From: Bacteroidota bacterium
Lineage (GTDB): Bacteria > Bacteroidota > Bacteroidia > AKYH767-A > JAHEYN01
DNA: 48,498 nt
Reading direction: 5' to 3'
Assembly: GCA_947448795.1 (NCBI GenBank)
Contig: CANFOZ010000012.1
Location: 1-48,498, forward strand
In this document: positions 39,751 through 48,498 of the stretch, one piece after another
Numbering within the stretch: the stretch's first letter is position 1
Layout of the letters: each line of letters begins with the position of its first letter
Program-made: the position numbers and the translations under genes
Notes under the pieces: model-generated
Database searches by the model: none
Told to the model about the DNA's origin: nothing
Seen by the model: only the letters and a program-made list of their open reading frames with translations

Positions 39751-41853
39751 ATGAAAAAGCTCATTATCGCTGGCGCCGTTTTGCTAACAGCATCCGCCTT
39801 TGCACAACCCTTAAAATATCCCCAAACACATAAAGAGGATGTGAAGGATACCTACTTCGGAATAAACGTTCAAGATCCGTATCGTTGGTTAGAGGACGAT
39901 AACTCTGCTGCCACCGCTGCCTGGGTTGACGAGGAGAACAAGGTAACGTCCTCGTATTTGGAAAAAATTCCGTTCCGCGACAAGATTCGTCAGCGTCTCA
40001 CCACCATGTGGAATTATGCCAAGCAAGGCGCTCCCTTCAAGCGCGGCAAATACTATTTTGATTACCGCAACAACGGCATTCAAAATCAGTCTGTCCTGTA
40101 TGTTCGTGAAGGAATCGATGGCACGCCACGCATTCTCATCGATCCCAACACGCTATCTGCCGATGCAACAACTTCTTTGTCGGAGATAAGCTTGCGTCCC
40201 GATGGTAAATACATGGCCTACAACCTTGCTAAAGCAGGTAGTGATTGGGTTGAGATTCATGTGATGGATGTGGCTTCTGGTAAGGAATTAAGCGACGTGC
40301 TCCATTGGGTGAAGTTTTCTACCGCTGCCTGGAAAGGCGATGGATTCTACTATTCGCATTACCCAGAGCCAAGCAAAGATGCTGCTCTTTCTAAAAAGAA
40401 CACCGATAACAAAGTGTATTTCCACAAACTGGGTGCAGCACAAAACGACGACCAGCTCGTCTTCGAAGATCCCGCCCACCCGCTGCGCAGCTTCGGTGTC
40501 TCGGTAAGTGATGACGAGCGTTTTGAGATGCTGTTTGGCACCGAGTCAACGTCTGGCAACTCCTTCGCTTTCCGCAACGCGGCCAAAGGCGAAAAAGAAT
40601 GGAAAGTGGTGGATGCTGCCTTCGAGTTTGATTACAACGTGCTTGATAACGTTGGCGATTCGCTCCTTGTGCTCACCAACAACAAAGCCGTCAACAACCG
40701 CTTGGTGATGATTGCCGATAACAAACCGGCTGTTGCTGATTGGAAAGATATTATCCCTGAGAACAAGGATCTTTTGGAATCCATCACCTTGTCGAACGGT
40801 AAAATGGTGGCTAAATTTTTGTCGGATGTTAAATCGCGGATGATGATTTACACCATGAACGGCAGAAAAGCAGGCGAGATCGCATTGCCTGAAGCGGGTA
40901 TCGTAAAAGAACTCAACGGCAGTAAAAGCGATGCAAATTTGTTTTACACCTTTACGAATTACACCACGCCATCGATGGTCAACCGCTACGATATGATCAC
41001 CGGTAAAACGGACAGCTACTTTAAGCCAACCGTCGATTTTAATTCGAGCGCCTATGAAACAAAACAGGTGTTTTATGAGAGTAAGGATAAAACCAAGATT
41101 CCAATGTACATCGTCGCTAAGAAAGGCATGGTGTTAGATGGAACCAATCCGTGTTTCCTTTATGCCTACGGTGGTTTCAACATCAGCGTGGTGCCAGAGT
41201 TTAAAGCAACCATTGCTACCTTGCTCGAGAACGGTTTTGTATATGCTGTTCCAAACATCCGTGGTGGTGGCGAGTATGGTGAAGAATGGCATAAGGCAGG
41301 CACGATCCTAAGTAAACAGAATGTGTTCGACGATTTCATCGCTGCGGGTCAGTACCTGATCGAAAAGAAATACACCAGCTCTGCCAAGCTCGCGATCCAC
41401 GGCCGTTCCAATGGCGGATTGCTAATCGGTGCTGTCATGACCGAACGCCCTGACCTTGCGAAGGTGGCGCTGCCTGGTGTTGGTGTGCTCGACATGCTGC
41501 GTTACCACAAGTTTACGATCGGCTACTTCTGGGCTACCGATTACGGCACCAGCGATAAAGCGGATGAATTCAAATACCTGTTAAAATACTCGCCGCTACA
41601 TAATGTAAAACCGGTGTCTTACCCAGCTACAATGGTTACCACCGGCGATCATGACGATCGTGTTGTGCCTGCTCACTCCTTCAAGTTTGCGGCTACCCTG
41701 CAGGAAAATCAGAAAGGCGATAATCCAGTCCTTATCCGCATTGATAAGCAGGCTGGGCACGGAGCCGGCAAACCCACCGCCAAACAAATTGACGAATGGA
41801 CGGATGTGTACAGCTTCACTTTTAAAAACCTGAATGTCACGCCAAAGTATTAA
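39751..41853 (+). CDS. Secreted prolyl oligopeptidase (S9A family)
   Basis: A 700-residue serine peptidase cutting short peptides after proline. The signal peptide MKKLIIAGAVLLTASAFA places it in the periplasm or outside. The N-terminal YPQTHKEDVKDTYFG and DPYRWLEDD are typical of the family. A seven-bladed β-propeller (about 70-420) is followed by an α/β-hydrolase. The catalytic triad is Ser in GRSNGGLLIG (about 556), Asp in GDHDDRVVPAHSF (about 638) and His in QAGHGAGKPT (about 670). Full length. A terminator (41869-41899) follows, so it is probably monocistronic. Confidence 0.95.
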   Translation: MKKLIIAGAVLLTASAFAQPLKYPQTHKEDVKDTYFGINVQDPYRWLEDDNSAATAAWVDEENKVTSSYLEKIPFRDKIRQRLTTMWNYAKQGAPFKRGKYYFDYRNNGIQNQSVLYVREGIDGTPRILIDPNTLSADATTSLSEISLRPDGKYMAYNLAKAGSDWVEIHVMDVASGKELSDVLHWVKFSTAAWKGDGFYYSHYPEPSKDAALSKKNTDNKVYFHKLGAAQNDDQLVFEDPAHPLRSFGVSVSDDERFEMLFGTESTSGNSFAFRNAAKGEKEWKVVDAAFEFDYNVLDNVGDSLLVLTNNKAVNNRLVMIADNKPAVADWKDIIPENKDLLESITLSNGKMVAKFLSDVKSRMMIYTMNGRKAGEIALPEAGIVKELNGSKSDANLFYTFTNYTTPSMVNRYDMITGKTDSYFKPTVDFNSSAYETKQVFYESKDKTKIPMYIVAKKGMVLDGTNPCFLYAYGGFNISVVPEFKATIATLLENGFVYAVPNIRGGGEYGEEWHKAGTILSKQNVFDDFIAAGQYLIEKKYTSSAKLAIHGRSNGGLLIGAVMTERPDLAKVALPGVGVLDMLRYHKFTIGYFWATDYGTSDKADEFKYLLKYSPLHNVKPVSYPATMVTTGDHDDRVVPAHSFKFAATLQENQKGDNPVLIRIDKQAGHGAGKPTAKQIDEWTDVYSFTFKNLNVTPKY

Positions 41854-41868
41854 GTGACAAGAAAAACA

Positions 41869-41899
41869 AAAACCCTTTCCAAAACGGAGAGGGTTTTTT
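41869..41899 (+). terminator. Intrinsic terminator of the prolyl oligopeptidase gene
   Basis: AACCCTTTCC (41871-41880) pairs with GGAGAGGGTT (41886-41895), one G-U wobble, and is followed by T residues. Confidence 0.88.
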
Positions 41900-41921
41900 A
41901 ATAATATCGCTTTCTCATCCC

Positions 41922-41929
41922 TATCTTTG
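41922..41929 (+). promoter_or_regulatory. -7 promoter box of serS
   Basis: TATCTTTG, 22 bases before the serS ATG at 41952. It lies just after the terminator of the preceding gene, so it must drive serS. Confidence 0.6.
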
Positions 41930-41951
41930 CAAGACAACTTACACATCGTAT

Positions 41952-43226
41952 ATGCTCCAACTCAATTACCTACGAGAGAACACCGACGAAGCCATTGCAC
42001 GCTTGGCTGTAAAAAATATGGACGCAGCCGCTATCATCGCGCAGATTCTCAGCGAGGACGAGAATCGCCGTAAAACACAGGTAGCACTGGATAGTCTTTT
42101 AGCCGAATCCAATCAGTTGGCCAAACAAGTTGGCGATTTATACAAACAGAAAAAAGCCGCTGAAGCGGATGATCTTAAAAACAAGAGCACAGCGCTAAAA
42201 GAAGAGTCGCAGAAACTCGAAGTTCAACTCGCTGCCAGTGAGCAGCAGTTAAACGACCTGCTGGTGCGTTTGCCGAACACGCCGCATGCCTCTGTGCCTA
42301 AAGGCAAGACACCTGAAGAGAACGAGATCGTGCACTCCGAAGGCGATATTGCTGCGTACACCAATGCTATAAGTCCCCATTGGGAACTGACAACCAAGTA
42401 CGACCTCATCGACTTTGAACTCGGTAACAAAATCACCGGTGCTGGCTTTCCTGTTTATAAAGGCAAATGTGCTCGTTTGCAACGCGCCCTGATCAATTAC
42501 TTTTTAGATCAAGCTACCGAGGCCGGATTTCAAGAGATACAGCCACCCATTTTAATTAACGAGGCCAGCGGCTTCGGCACAGGTCAGCTGCCTGATAAAG
42601 AAGGCCAGATGTATTTTGTTGGTGCGGATAATCTGTACCTCATCCCCACAGCAGAGGTTCCGGTAACGAACATGTACCGCGATGTTATTCTCAAAGAGGA
42701 TCAGTTTCCGGTGAAACTAACCGCCTATACGCCATGCTTTCGTCGCGAGGCGGGTTCGTACGGTAAGGATGTGCGTGGACTCAACCGACTGCACCAGTTC
42801 GACAAAGTGGAGATCGTGCAGTTGCAGCATCCCGATAAATCATACGAGGCACTAGAACAAATGAAGGACTATGTGGCTGGGCTCGTTCGTTCGCTCGGAC
42901 TGCCTTTTCGTATCCTCCGTCTGTGTGGCGGTGATATGAGTTTTGCTTCTGCCTTAACGTACGACTTTGAAGTGTATTCTGCCGCTCAGAAACGTTGGCT
43001 CGAAGTGAGTTCCGTGTCCAATTTCGAATCTTTTCAAGCCAACCGCATGAAGCTGCGTTTCCGCGAAGGAAACAATGGCAAGCCACGCTTGGCACACACC
43101 CTTAACGGAAGCGCTTTAGCACTGCCTCGCATAGTGGCTGCCTTGCTCGAGAACAACCAACACGAGGATGGTATTCATATTCCAGCGGTCCTTCATCGCT
43201 ACACAGGTTTCGATAAAATAGCATAA
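41952..43226 (+). CDS. serS: Seryl-tRNA synthetase
   Basis: Charges tRNA-Ser with serine. The 424-residue class II synthetase has a long N-terminal antiparallel coiled-coil tRNA-binding arm (about residues 28-110), then the catalytic domain with TAEVPVTNMYRD, motif 2 in CFRREAGSYGKDVRGLNRLH, EVSSVSNFESFQANRMKLRF and motif 3 in LNGSALALPRIVAALLENNQ. Full length. It starts a run of genes in which the TPR, DUF4286, DUF1571 and rsmA genes follow with gaps of 1-30 bases. They are probably one transcript. Confidence 0.96.
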   Translation: MLQLNYLRENTDEAIARLAVKNMDAAAIIAQILSEDENRRKTQVALDSLLAESNQLAKQVGDLYKQKKAAEADDLKNKSTALKEESQKLEVQLAASEQQLNDLLVRLPNTPHASVPKGKTPEENEIVHSEGDIAAYTNAISPHWELTTKYDLIDFELGNKITGAGFPVYKGKCARLQRALINYFLDQATEAGFQEIQPPILINEASGFGTGQLPDKEGQMYFVGADNLYLIPTAEVPVTNMYRDVILKEDQFPVKLTAYTPCFRREAGSYGKDVRGLNRLHQFDKVEIVQLQHPDKSYEALEQMKDYVAGLVRSLGLPFRILRLCGGDMSFASALTYDFEVYSAAQKRWLEVSSVSNFESFQANRMKLRFREGNNGKPRLAHTLNGSALALPRIVAALLENNQHEDGIHIPAVLHRYTGFDKIA

Positions 43227-43256
43227 CATTACGACTCCCAATTTCGTTTATTGTTG

Positions 43257-45080
43257 ATGAGAATAAAACAACTGCTTTTAATTAGTTTCCTGGTCTTTTG
43301 TTCCATCGGCGCCTTTGCCCAGATAGGACAGGATTTGCAGTTGGCTGATCAGTATGCTGCTGATGGCGAATACGAGAAAGCTGCCGAGCTCTACCGACAG
43401 ATTTACGACCGTACCCCAAACGATTACGTGTACAACGCCTATCTCAAATGCCTGCTGGATATGAAGAACCCAGAGCAGGCTGAGAAGATGGTGCGCAAGC
43501 AGATAAAAAAGAATCCGAACGAAGCCGCCTTTCTGGTCGATCTTGGCTTTGTGTATGCCTCGCAAGGGCTTATGGAAAAGGCCACCGAGCAATACGACAA
43601 GGCAGTCAAAAGCACCGGACGCGAGCAACAAGAACTGATGCGCACCGCCGGTAGATTCATCTATTTCCGAGAGGTCGATCGCGCTATTGAAGTGTATAAA
43701 AAGGGCAAGGAGAATTTTCGCGGCAGCAATTCTTTCGCCTTCGAATTGGCCGAGCTGTATGCCGCCAAGCGCGACTTCTCCAGCATGATCAACGAGTATT
43801 TCGTGGCGCTCGAAGAAAGTGCATCGTATCTTACGATGATTGAGAATAACTTACAACTGCGTCTCAATAATGACACTGATAACAAAGGCTACGAATTGCT
43901 CCGACAAGCCTTGCTCCGCAAGATTCAAAAAGGATCCGACCGCGGTGTTTTTACGGAGCTGTTCCTTTGGTATTATATCCAACAGAAAGATTTTGAAAAT
44001 GCATTTATTCAAGCCAAATCGCTCGACATGCGCAACCGCGAAGACGGCAACAGGATTATGGATTTGGCCGACCTTGCCCTTTCAAACGAGCAGTACAATG
44101 CTGCCGTTCTCTGCGCCCAATACATCATCGGAAAGGGCGATCAGCATCCGTATTACATGGCCGCTAGAATGAAACTGCTCGATGCCATGAATCTTAAAAT
44201 CACGCGCGGTGTTGGATTTTCAATGGCCGATATTCTTGCTCTTGAAGCCGACTACCAGAAGACACTTGCAGAGCTGGGTCGATCCTACAATACCATGCCG
44301 CTGTATCTGGGCTTGGCCCATCTACAAGCCTTCTACCTAGGTAAAGCCGAGCAGGCGCAGGCGCTCCTCGAAGAAGCGGTGCAGATTCCAGGTGTTAAGC
44401 CGAGTAGCATGGCTGAATGTAAGTTAGAGCTAGCGGATATACTGCTCTTCCGAAACGATATATGGGAAGCAACCTTGCTTTATTCGCAAGTTGATAAAGC
44501 ATTTAAAGAAGACCCCTTGGGCCAAGAAGCAAAATTTCGCAATGCCCGTCTATCGTTCTATAACGGCGAGTTTGAATGGGCGCTTGCACAACTCGATGTG
44601 CTGAAGTCAGCTACCTCACAACTTATTGCGAACGATGCTATCGCACTCAGTCTCATCATCACCGACAATACGGCTTTCGATACTACGACCGATGCGCTCA
44701 TGTTGTATGCGCATGCCGATTTGCTTTCCTATCAAAACAAAGACAGCAGCGCTCTGGTGTTGCTCGATTCAATTCAAAAAACCTTTCCTGGACATCCGCT
44801 CGATGACGATGCACTTTATAAAAAGTATGTCATCTATAAAAAACAAGGCAAGGTTGATCTTTGCGCTTCGACCTTGCAGAAAGTCCTTATCGACTATGCT
44901 ACTGGCGTATTGGCTGACGATGCTTTATATCACCTCGCTTTGCTTCAGGAAACAGCATTGAACGACCCGGCGAAAGCCATGGAACTATATCAGAAATTAC
45001 TCACTAACTACCCCGCCAGCTCTTTCGTAGTCGATGCCCGCCGTCGATACCGAGCGCTGCGTGGGGATCAATTAAACTAA
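43257..45080 (+). CDS. Secreted tetratricopeptide-repeat protein
   Basis: A 607-residue exported protein with signal peptide MRIKQLLLISFLVFCSIGAFA. The rest is almost all α-helical TPR-type pairs, for example DQYAADGEYEKAAELYRQIY (about 28-47), DLGFVYASQGLMEKATEQYD and the C-terminal DDALYHLALLQETA and AMELYQKLLTNYPASSFVVD. The C-terminal repeats resemble outer-membrane assembly TPR proteins, but no more precise family was recognised. It likely works as a periplasmic scaffold. The ATG at 43257 is chosen over two TTG codons just upstream. One base separates its stop from the DUF4286 gene start. Confidence 0.88.
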   Translation: MRIKQLLLISFLVFCSIGAFAQIGQDLQLADQYAADGEYEKAAELYRQIYDRTPNDYVYNAYLKCLLDMKNPEQAEKMVRKQIKKNPNEAAFLVDLGFVYASQGLMEKATEQYDKAVKSTGREQQELMRTAGRFIYFREVDRAIEVYKKGKENFRGSNSFAFELAELYAAKRDFSSMINEYFVALEESASYLTMIENNLQLRLNNDTDNKGYELLRQALLRKIQKGSDRGVFTELFLWYYIQQKDFENAFIQAKSLDMRNREDGNRIMDLADLALSNEQYNAAVLCAQYIIGKGDQHPYYMAARMKLLDAMNLKITRGVGFSMADILALEADYQKTLAELGRSYNTMPLYLGLAHLQAFYLGKAEQAQALLEEAVQIPGVKPSSMAECKLELADILLFRNDIWEATLLYSQVDKAFKEDPLGQEAKFRNARLSFYNGEFEWALAQLDVLKSATSQLIANDAIALSLIITDNTAFDTTTDALMLYAHADLLSYQNKDSSALVLLDSIQKTFPGHPLDDDALYKKYVIYKKQGKVDLCASTLQKVLIDYATGVLADDALYHLALLQETALNDPAKAMELYQKLLTNYPASSFVVDARRRYRALRGDQLN

Positions 45081-45081
45081 C

Positions 45082-45387
45082 ATGTATATATACAACGTCA
45101 CCGTTAATATCGAAGAGTCCGTTCATGCCGACTGGCTCGATTGGATGAAAAACACCCATATCCCGCAAGTGCTAGCCACAGGTTGTTTCACTGAGAACCG
45201 TATCCTTCGACTACTTATCGAGGAAGAGCAGGAGGGAACCACCACCTACGCTGTGCAATACACCTTCACCGACATGGAGCATTACAACACCTACTGCGAT
45301 ACCTTCGCACCGGCTTTGCAGGCCGATGCCAAGAACCGATACCAAGATAAATTCGTCGCGTTTCGTACCTTGTTGCAACACGTATGA
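45082..45387 (+). CDS. DUF4286 family protein
   Basis: A 101-residue protein whose start, MYIYNVTVNIEESVHADWLDW, matches the DUF4286 pattern (MYIYNVTxNI followed by HxxWLxWM). In the text only part of this is used as the mark: MYIYNVTVNIEES. A ferredoxin-like α/β fold is expected; function unknown. In many Bacteroidota it lies next to rsmA, as it nearly does here. The start is one base after the TPR gene stop, and the next gene starts 4 bases after its own stop, indicating one operon. Confidence 0.9.
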   Translation: MYIYNVTVNIEESVHADWLDWMKNTHIPQVLATGCFTENRILRLLIEEEQEGTTTYAVQYTFTDMEHYNTYCDTFAPALQADAKNRYQDKFVAFRTLLQHV

Positions 45388-45391
45388 TTTT

Positions 45392-46252
45392 ATGAAAGTG
45401 AAAAAAAGCCTGCTGCTCTGCCTTTTGCCTTTCCTGCTTTTTGTGTCGGGATCGGTAGATAATTCGCAGCAGGCATTCGTCATCTTTAGTCAGATGATTA
45501 AAAATTGTGACGCCCTGAAAAGCGCGCGTTACACCATGGAAAAAACCGAACGCCTCTGCTCGGGCAAGCATGTATCCACCAAGATTAATGTGAAGCTGCA
45601 AAACAACCCTACCAAGGTTTATGTCTATTCGGTGCTACCCACCGTCGGTGCCGAGGTGTTGTATGTGCCTGGCACGAACGATAACAAAGTGCTTGTAAAT
45701 CCCAATTCTTTTCCGTATATTAATTTTAGTCTGTCGCCCGATAATTTTCTCATTCGTAACAATACACACCACAGCATCCGCGAGATTGGTTTTAGATACA
45801 TCAACAATGTTTTTAAAAGCAATATGGTGAAGCACCAAGACGATTTTACTTCGCACTTAAGTATGGAAGGCGATGTCGATTGGAAAGGGCATCGCTGCTA
45901 TAAAGTTGTGCTATTCAATGCCAACTACGGTATTCAAAACTATCAAGTATTGGCAGGCGAGAATCTTGTAACGATAGCGCGTAAACTGGATCTCAGCGAG
46001 TATTCTATCCTCTGCCTGAATCCCACTGTTGACGATTACAACGATGTGAATGCAGGAGATAAAATAGTGGTGCCTAATTCATACGGTAAAAACATTATTT
46101 TATACATCGATAAAATATCCTACCTGCCACTCATGCAATCCATTTCCGACGACAAAGGACTCTTTGAGCAATACGAAATATCGAACTTGGCGATCAATCC
46201 AGTTTTTGCAACGGACGAGTTCACGCCTGATTTCAAAGATTATAATTTCTAA
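45392..46252 (+). CDS. DUF1571-type exported protein with inserted LysM
   Basis: A 286-residue exported protein. The signal peptide is KKSLLLCLLPFLLFVSG. The body (about residues 30-180) has the look of DUF1571/lipoprotein-carrier-like proteins (SARYTMEKTERLCSGK, KVYVYSVLPTVGAEVLY). A LysM module (about 184-232, YQVLAGENLVTIARKLDLSE to NAGDKIVVPNSY) then interrupts it. The usual end of the fold resumes after it (ILYIDKISYLPLMQSI and YEISNLAINPVF). The LysM would bind peptidoglycan, the rest perhaps lipid or lipoprotein. The longer frame opening at 45326 overlaps DUF4286; the ATG at 45392 is right for the signal peptide. Confidence 0.85.
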   Translation: MKVKKSLLLCLLPFLLFVSGSVDNSQQAFVIFSQMIKNCDALKSARYTMEKTERLCSGKHVSTKINVKLQNNPTKVYVYSVLPTVGAEVLYVPGTNDNKVLVNPNSFPYINFSLSPDNFLIRNNTHHSIREIGFRYINNVFKSNMVKHQDDFTSHLSMEGDVDWKGHRCYKVVLFNANYGIQNYQVLAGENLVTIARKLDLSEYSILCLNPTVDDYNDVNAGDKIVVPNSYGKNIILYIDKISYLPLMQSISDDKGLFEQYEISNLAINPVFATDEFTPDFKDYNF

Positions 46253-46260
46253 TACCAGCC

Positions 46261-47058
46261 ATGCATTCAGTCAAAGCCAAGAAGTTTCTAGGACAGCATT
46301 TTTTGCTCGATGCCCTGCTCTGCAAAAGCATTGCTGATGAGGTCTTGGTTCCGGATGCGCCCAAGGTGTTGTTCGAAATTGGTGCAGGCATGGGTGCACT
46401 TACAGCGCACCTTTTTGCAGATCCAGTCAAAGACACCTTCGTTATCGAAATCGATACCGAGTCGGTTGATTACCTGCATCAACATTATCCCTTCAAACAA
46501 AACCGCGTTATCGAAGCCGATTTTTTGCGCGCCGATCTGAACAAATTATTGAGTTCGGTTTATCCTGAGGGCGTTGCGAGCTTCTCCATCATTGGCAATT
46601 TTCCATACAACATCTCTTCGCAGATTCTTTTTCGGGTACTCGACTACCGCGAGCAAGTTCCGCTTGTGGTGGGTATGTTTCAGAAAGAAGTGGGCATGCG
46701 CATCGCCGCAAAGCCAAGAAATAAAACCTATGGCATCCTGAGCGTTTTTATGCAGATGTATTATACGGTGGAGGTAATTCATCATGTGCCGCCAACATCC
46801 TTCCGTCCAGTACCTAAGGTGGATTCTGTTGTGCTGCGCTTAAAACGCAACACCAAGCAAACACTCAACTGCGACGAGAAGCGTTTTATTAATCTTGTGA
46901 AGACCGGCTTTAACCAACGCCGCAAAACCTTGCGCAACGCACTGAAGAACATCCTACCACCAAACTTCCCCAACGATCATCCTTTCTTGAACCAACGCGC
47001 AGAGGAGCTCTCTTGCCACGATTTCGAGGTATTGGCGAGTTTGATGGAGAAAGCCTAA
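46261..47058 (+). CDS. rsmA: 16S rRNA dimethyladenosine transferase
   Basis: Dimethylates the two adjacent adenines of the 3'-terminal 16S helix, late in 30S assembly. The 265-residue protein starts KAKKFLGQHFLLD, the expected rRNA-binding N-terminus. It has SAM motif I LFEIGAGMGALTAHL, the acidic VIEIDTES, motif IV GNFPYNISSQI, and the C-terminal helical domain with GFNQRRKTLRNALK. Eight bases separate it from the DUF1571 gene. The end of the gene contains the promoter of mgtE. Confidence 0.96.
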   Translation: MHSVKAKKFLGQHFLLDALLCKSIADEVLVPDAPKVLFEIGAGMGALTAHLFADPVKDTFVIEIDTESVDYLHQHYPFKQNRVIEADFLRADLNKLLSSVYPEGVASFSIIGNFPYNISSQILFRVLDYREQVPLVVGMFQKEVGMRIAAKPRNKTYGILSVFMQMYYTVEVIHHVPPTSFRPVPKVDSVVLRLKRNTKQTLNCDEKRFINLVKTGFNQRRKTLRNALKNILPPNFPNDHPFLNQRAEELSCHDFEVLASLMEKA

Positions 47059-47063
47059 CTTTG
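47032..47063 (+). promoter_or_regulatory. mgtE promoter (-33 and -7 boxes)
   Basis: TTG at 47032-47034, 21 bases, then TAACTTTG at 47056-47063. The boxes overlap the last codons of rsmA. The leader before the ATG at 47118 is about 50 bases, too short for an Mg2+-sensing M-box riboswitch. Confidence 0.6.
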
Positions 47064-47117
47064 CAGCCGATTTCGCCCTCCGGCGCATTCGTTTAAAAAG
47101 GTATCGCCGTCCCGCAC

Positions 47118-48498
47118 ATGCAACAGCCCTTTAAGGTCACCGAGAAATTTCTTGAAACGCTTCGCCTAAAAATCGAAGAGCAAGATGCGGCCTTTGTGCG
47201 CGACAATATACGCGAGCTCTATCCGGCCGATATCGCCGATATCCTCGATAAACTGCAGGCCGACGAAGCCAAATACCTGGTACGACATCTCGAAGAAGAG
47301 GATCTTTCCAAAGTACTTGTCGAGATGGAAGAGGAGAAGCGCGAGCTCTTCCTTGAATACTTCACCTCAAAAGAGATCGCCGAAAAGTTCATCGGCAACA
47401 TGCAGTCGGATGATGCAGCCGATGTGATCTCCGAACTCCCTGATGAACAGCAAGACGAAGTGCTTGCGCTTGTCGAAGATGCCGAACAGGCCAGCGATAT
47501 CGCCGATCTCTTAAAGTACGACGAGAACACCGCCGGTGGTTTAATGGCGAAGGAGCTTGTGCGTGTTAATGTGGAGTGGAATGTGCTCGAATGCGTGCGC
47601 CAGATGCGCCGCCAAGCCGAAGAGATGCAAAGTGTGTATGCTGTTTATGCCGTGGATGAAAGCGATCGCCTCATCGGTATCCTCCCTCTGCAAAAACTCC
47701 TCACCACACCCGTTCGCAGTAAAATAAAAGACGTAATCGAGCAAGATGTGATCTCGGTGCGAACCAATACCCCCGATGAGGAAGTGGCTAACATCATGGA
47801 TAAATACGACCTCGTCGTGCTGCCCGTGGTGGATCACCTGGGTAAGCTAGTAGGCCGCATCACCATCGACGATGTCGTAAATCTTATTCGTAAAGAAAAC
47901 ACCGAAGATCTCCAAAAGATGGCCGGTATGGAGGTTATCGATAAACCCTATCTCAACACCTCCCTGCGTGAGCTCGTTATGAAACGATCGGGCTGGCTCG
48001 TAGTGCTCCTCATTGGCGAAAGCTTTACCGCAACAGCCATGAGTTTCTTCGAAGACCAAATAGCAAAAGCCGTTGTACTGGCGCTCTTCGTACCCCTCAT
48101 CATCTCTAGCGGTGGTAACACCGGTTCACAGGCCTCAACCCTCATCACACGCTCCCTGGCACTCAACGAGCTCACCGTTTCCGAATGGTGGCGCATCCTG
48201 CGTAAAGAATTGGGCGTTGGACTCGTTCTCGGACTCATCCTCGGCGTGGTCGGTTTTCTGCGCGTGGCCATCTGGTCTGTTTTTGTAAATGTCTACGGCC
48301 CGCACTGGGTGCTCATCGCAACCACCGTAGGCGTATCCTTAGTGGGTGTGGTGCTCTGGGGTAATCTCGTTGGATCTACCCTGCCAATCATCCTTAAACG
48401 CATAGGACTCGATCCTGCTGTTTCCTCCGCACCCTTTGTGGCAACGGTAGTGGATGTTACCGGACTCGTAATTTATTTTTCCGTGGCGGCACTCTTCC
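47118..48498 (+). CDS. mgtE: Magnesium transporter MgtE (3' end cut by window)
   Basis: An Mg2+ channel/transporter of the inner membrane; 460 codons are visible, open at the window end. An acidic N-terminal helical domain (about 1-135) with ELYPADIADILD and MQSDDAADVISELP acts as Mg2+ sensor. Two CBS domains follow (about 138-255, NTAGGLMAKELVRV and YDLVVLPVVDHLGKLVGRIT). A plug helix and the membrane domain complete it, with the pore signature LIISSGGNTGSQASTL and the final DVTGLVIYFSVAALF. Only a few C-terminal residues should be missing. The start MQQPFKVTEKFLE is at the ATG at 47118, with its own promoter inside the end of rsmA. Confidence 0.94.
   Translation, partial: MQQPFKVTEKFLETLRLKIEEQDAAFVRDNIRELYPADIADILDKLQADEAKYLVRHLEEEDLSKVLVEMEEEKRELFLEYFTSKEIAEKFIGNMQSDDAADVISELPDEQQDEVLALVEDAEQASDIADLLKYDENTAGGLMAKELVRVNVEWNVLECVRQMRRQAEEMQSVYAVYAVDESDRLIGILPLQKLLTTPVRSKIKDVIEQDVISVRTNTPDEEVANIMDKYDLVVLPVVDHLGKLVGRITIDDVVNLIRKENTEDLQKMAGMEVIDKPYLNTSLRELVMKRSGWLVVLLIGESFTATAMSFFEDQIAKAVVLALFVPLIISSGGNTGSQASTLITRSLALNELTVSEWWRILRKELGVGLVLGLILGVVGFLRVAIWSVFVNVYGPHWVLIATTVGVSLVGVVLWGNLVGSTLPIILKRIGLDPAVSSAPFVATVVDVTGLVIYFSVAALF

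Noticed and set aside
47064-47117. Mg2+ riboswitch (M-box) before mgtE
   Set aside because: The leader is only about 50 bases and has no complex fold, far short of an M-box.

Overview
The window is a 48.5 kb piece of a Bacteroidota chromosome. The evidence is a type IX secretion (T9SS) C-terminal sorting domain on a giant surface protein, SprB/PKD/kelch proteins, families largely found in Bacteroidota (DUF5606, DUF4286, short Psd), an absence of Shine-Dalgarno sites, and many promoters of the Bacteroidota form TTG-N19..21-TAnnTTTG. The lineage within the phylum cannot be fixed from sequence alone; a flavobacterial or chitinophagal relative is likely. No rRNA, tRNA, prophage, IS transposase or CRISPR array was seen. 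Most genes are housekeeping.

Layout. 1-93: start of a secreted-protein gene on the minus strand, cut by the window edge. 290-3370: yidC, rpsT, radC. 3460-6858: a tightly packed surface-polysaccharide cluster (wecB-type epimerase, polysaccharide deacetylase, GNAT-like protein). 6978-8924: upp, a small membrane protein and a YjjG-type HAD nucleotidase. 8972-10441: a tiny cysteine/lysine-rich secreted protein and psd on the minus strand. Between them sits a four-helix-bundle (23S-IVS/S23 type) gene bracketed by inverted arrays of a GAATGG-like hexamer, which looks like an insertion. 10648-14007: mfd, followed by about 600 bp without a gene that carries a 72-bp-period array of hairpin repeats. 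14616-15899: a secreted kelch protein lying between two nearly identical terminator segments. 16147-18072: a DUF349 protein.

18139-21207 (minus): an APC amino-acid permease downstream of an ALDH7-type aldehyde dehydrogenase, suggesting lysine or other amino-acid catabolism. 21372-26045: a SpoIIE-type phosphatase, an M3 oligopeptidase, DUF5606, then SiaB-like kinase and SiaC-like (DUF1987) protein. Phosphatase, kinase and target of a Sia-type partner switch are therefore all present, but the SiaD diguanylate cyclase is not. 26102-29179 (minus): a TerB-like/ABCG half-transporter fusion. 29598-35210: a 1,870-residue T9SS cargo protein with TIG, SprB, PKD and sorting domains. 35449-36249: a membrane-anchored FN3-like protein.

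36406-48498 (all plus): a fumarylacetoacetase-family hydrolase, bifunctional Rel/SpoT, a secreted prolyl oligopeptidase, serS, a secreted TPR protein, DUF4286, a DUF1571 protein with an inserted LysM, rsmA, and mgtE (truncated by the window end).

The strongest candidates for something undescribed are the hexamer-flanked four-helix-bundle element (9263-9800), the 72-bp hairpin array (14105-14440) with the duplicated terminator around the kelch gene, and the Sia-like switch near a TerB-ABCG fusion. All function statements come from motif recognition by eye; no database search was run.
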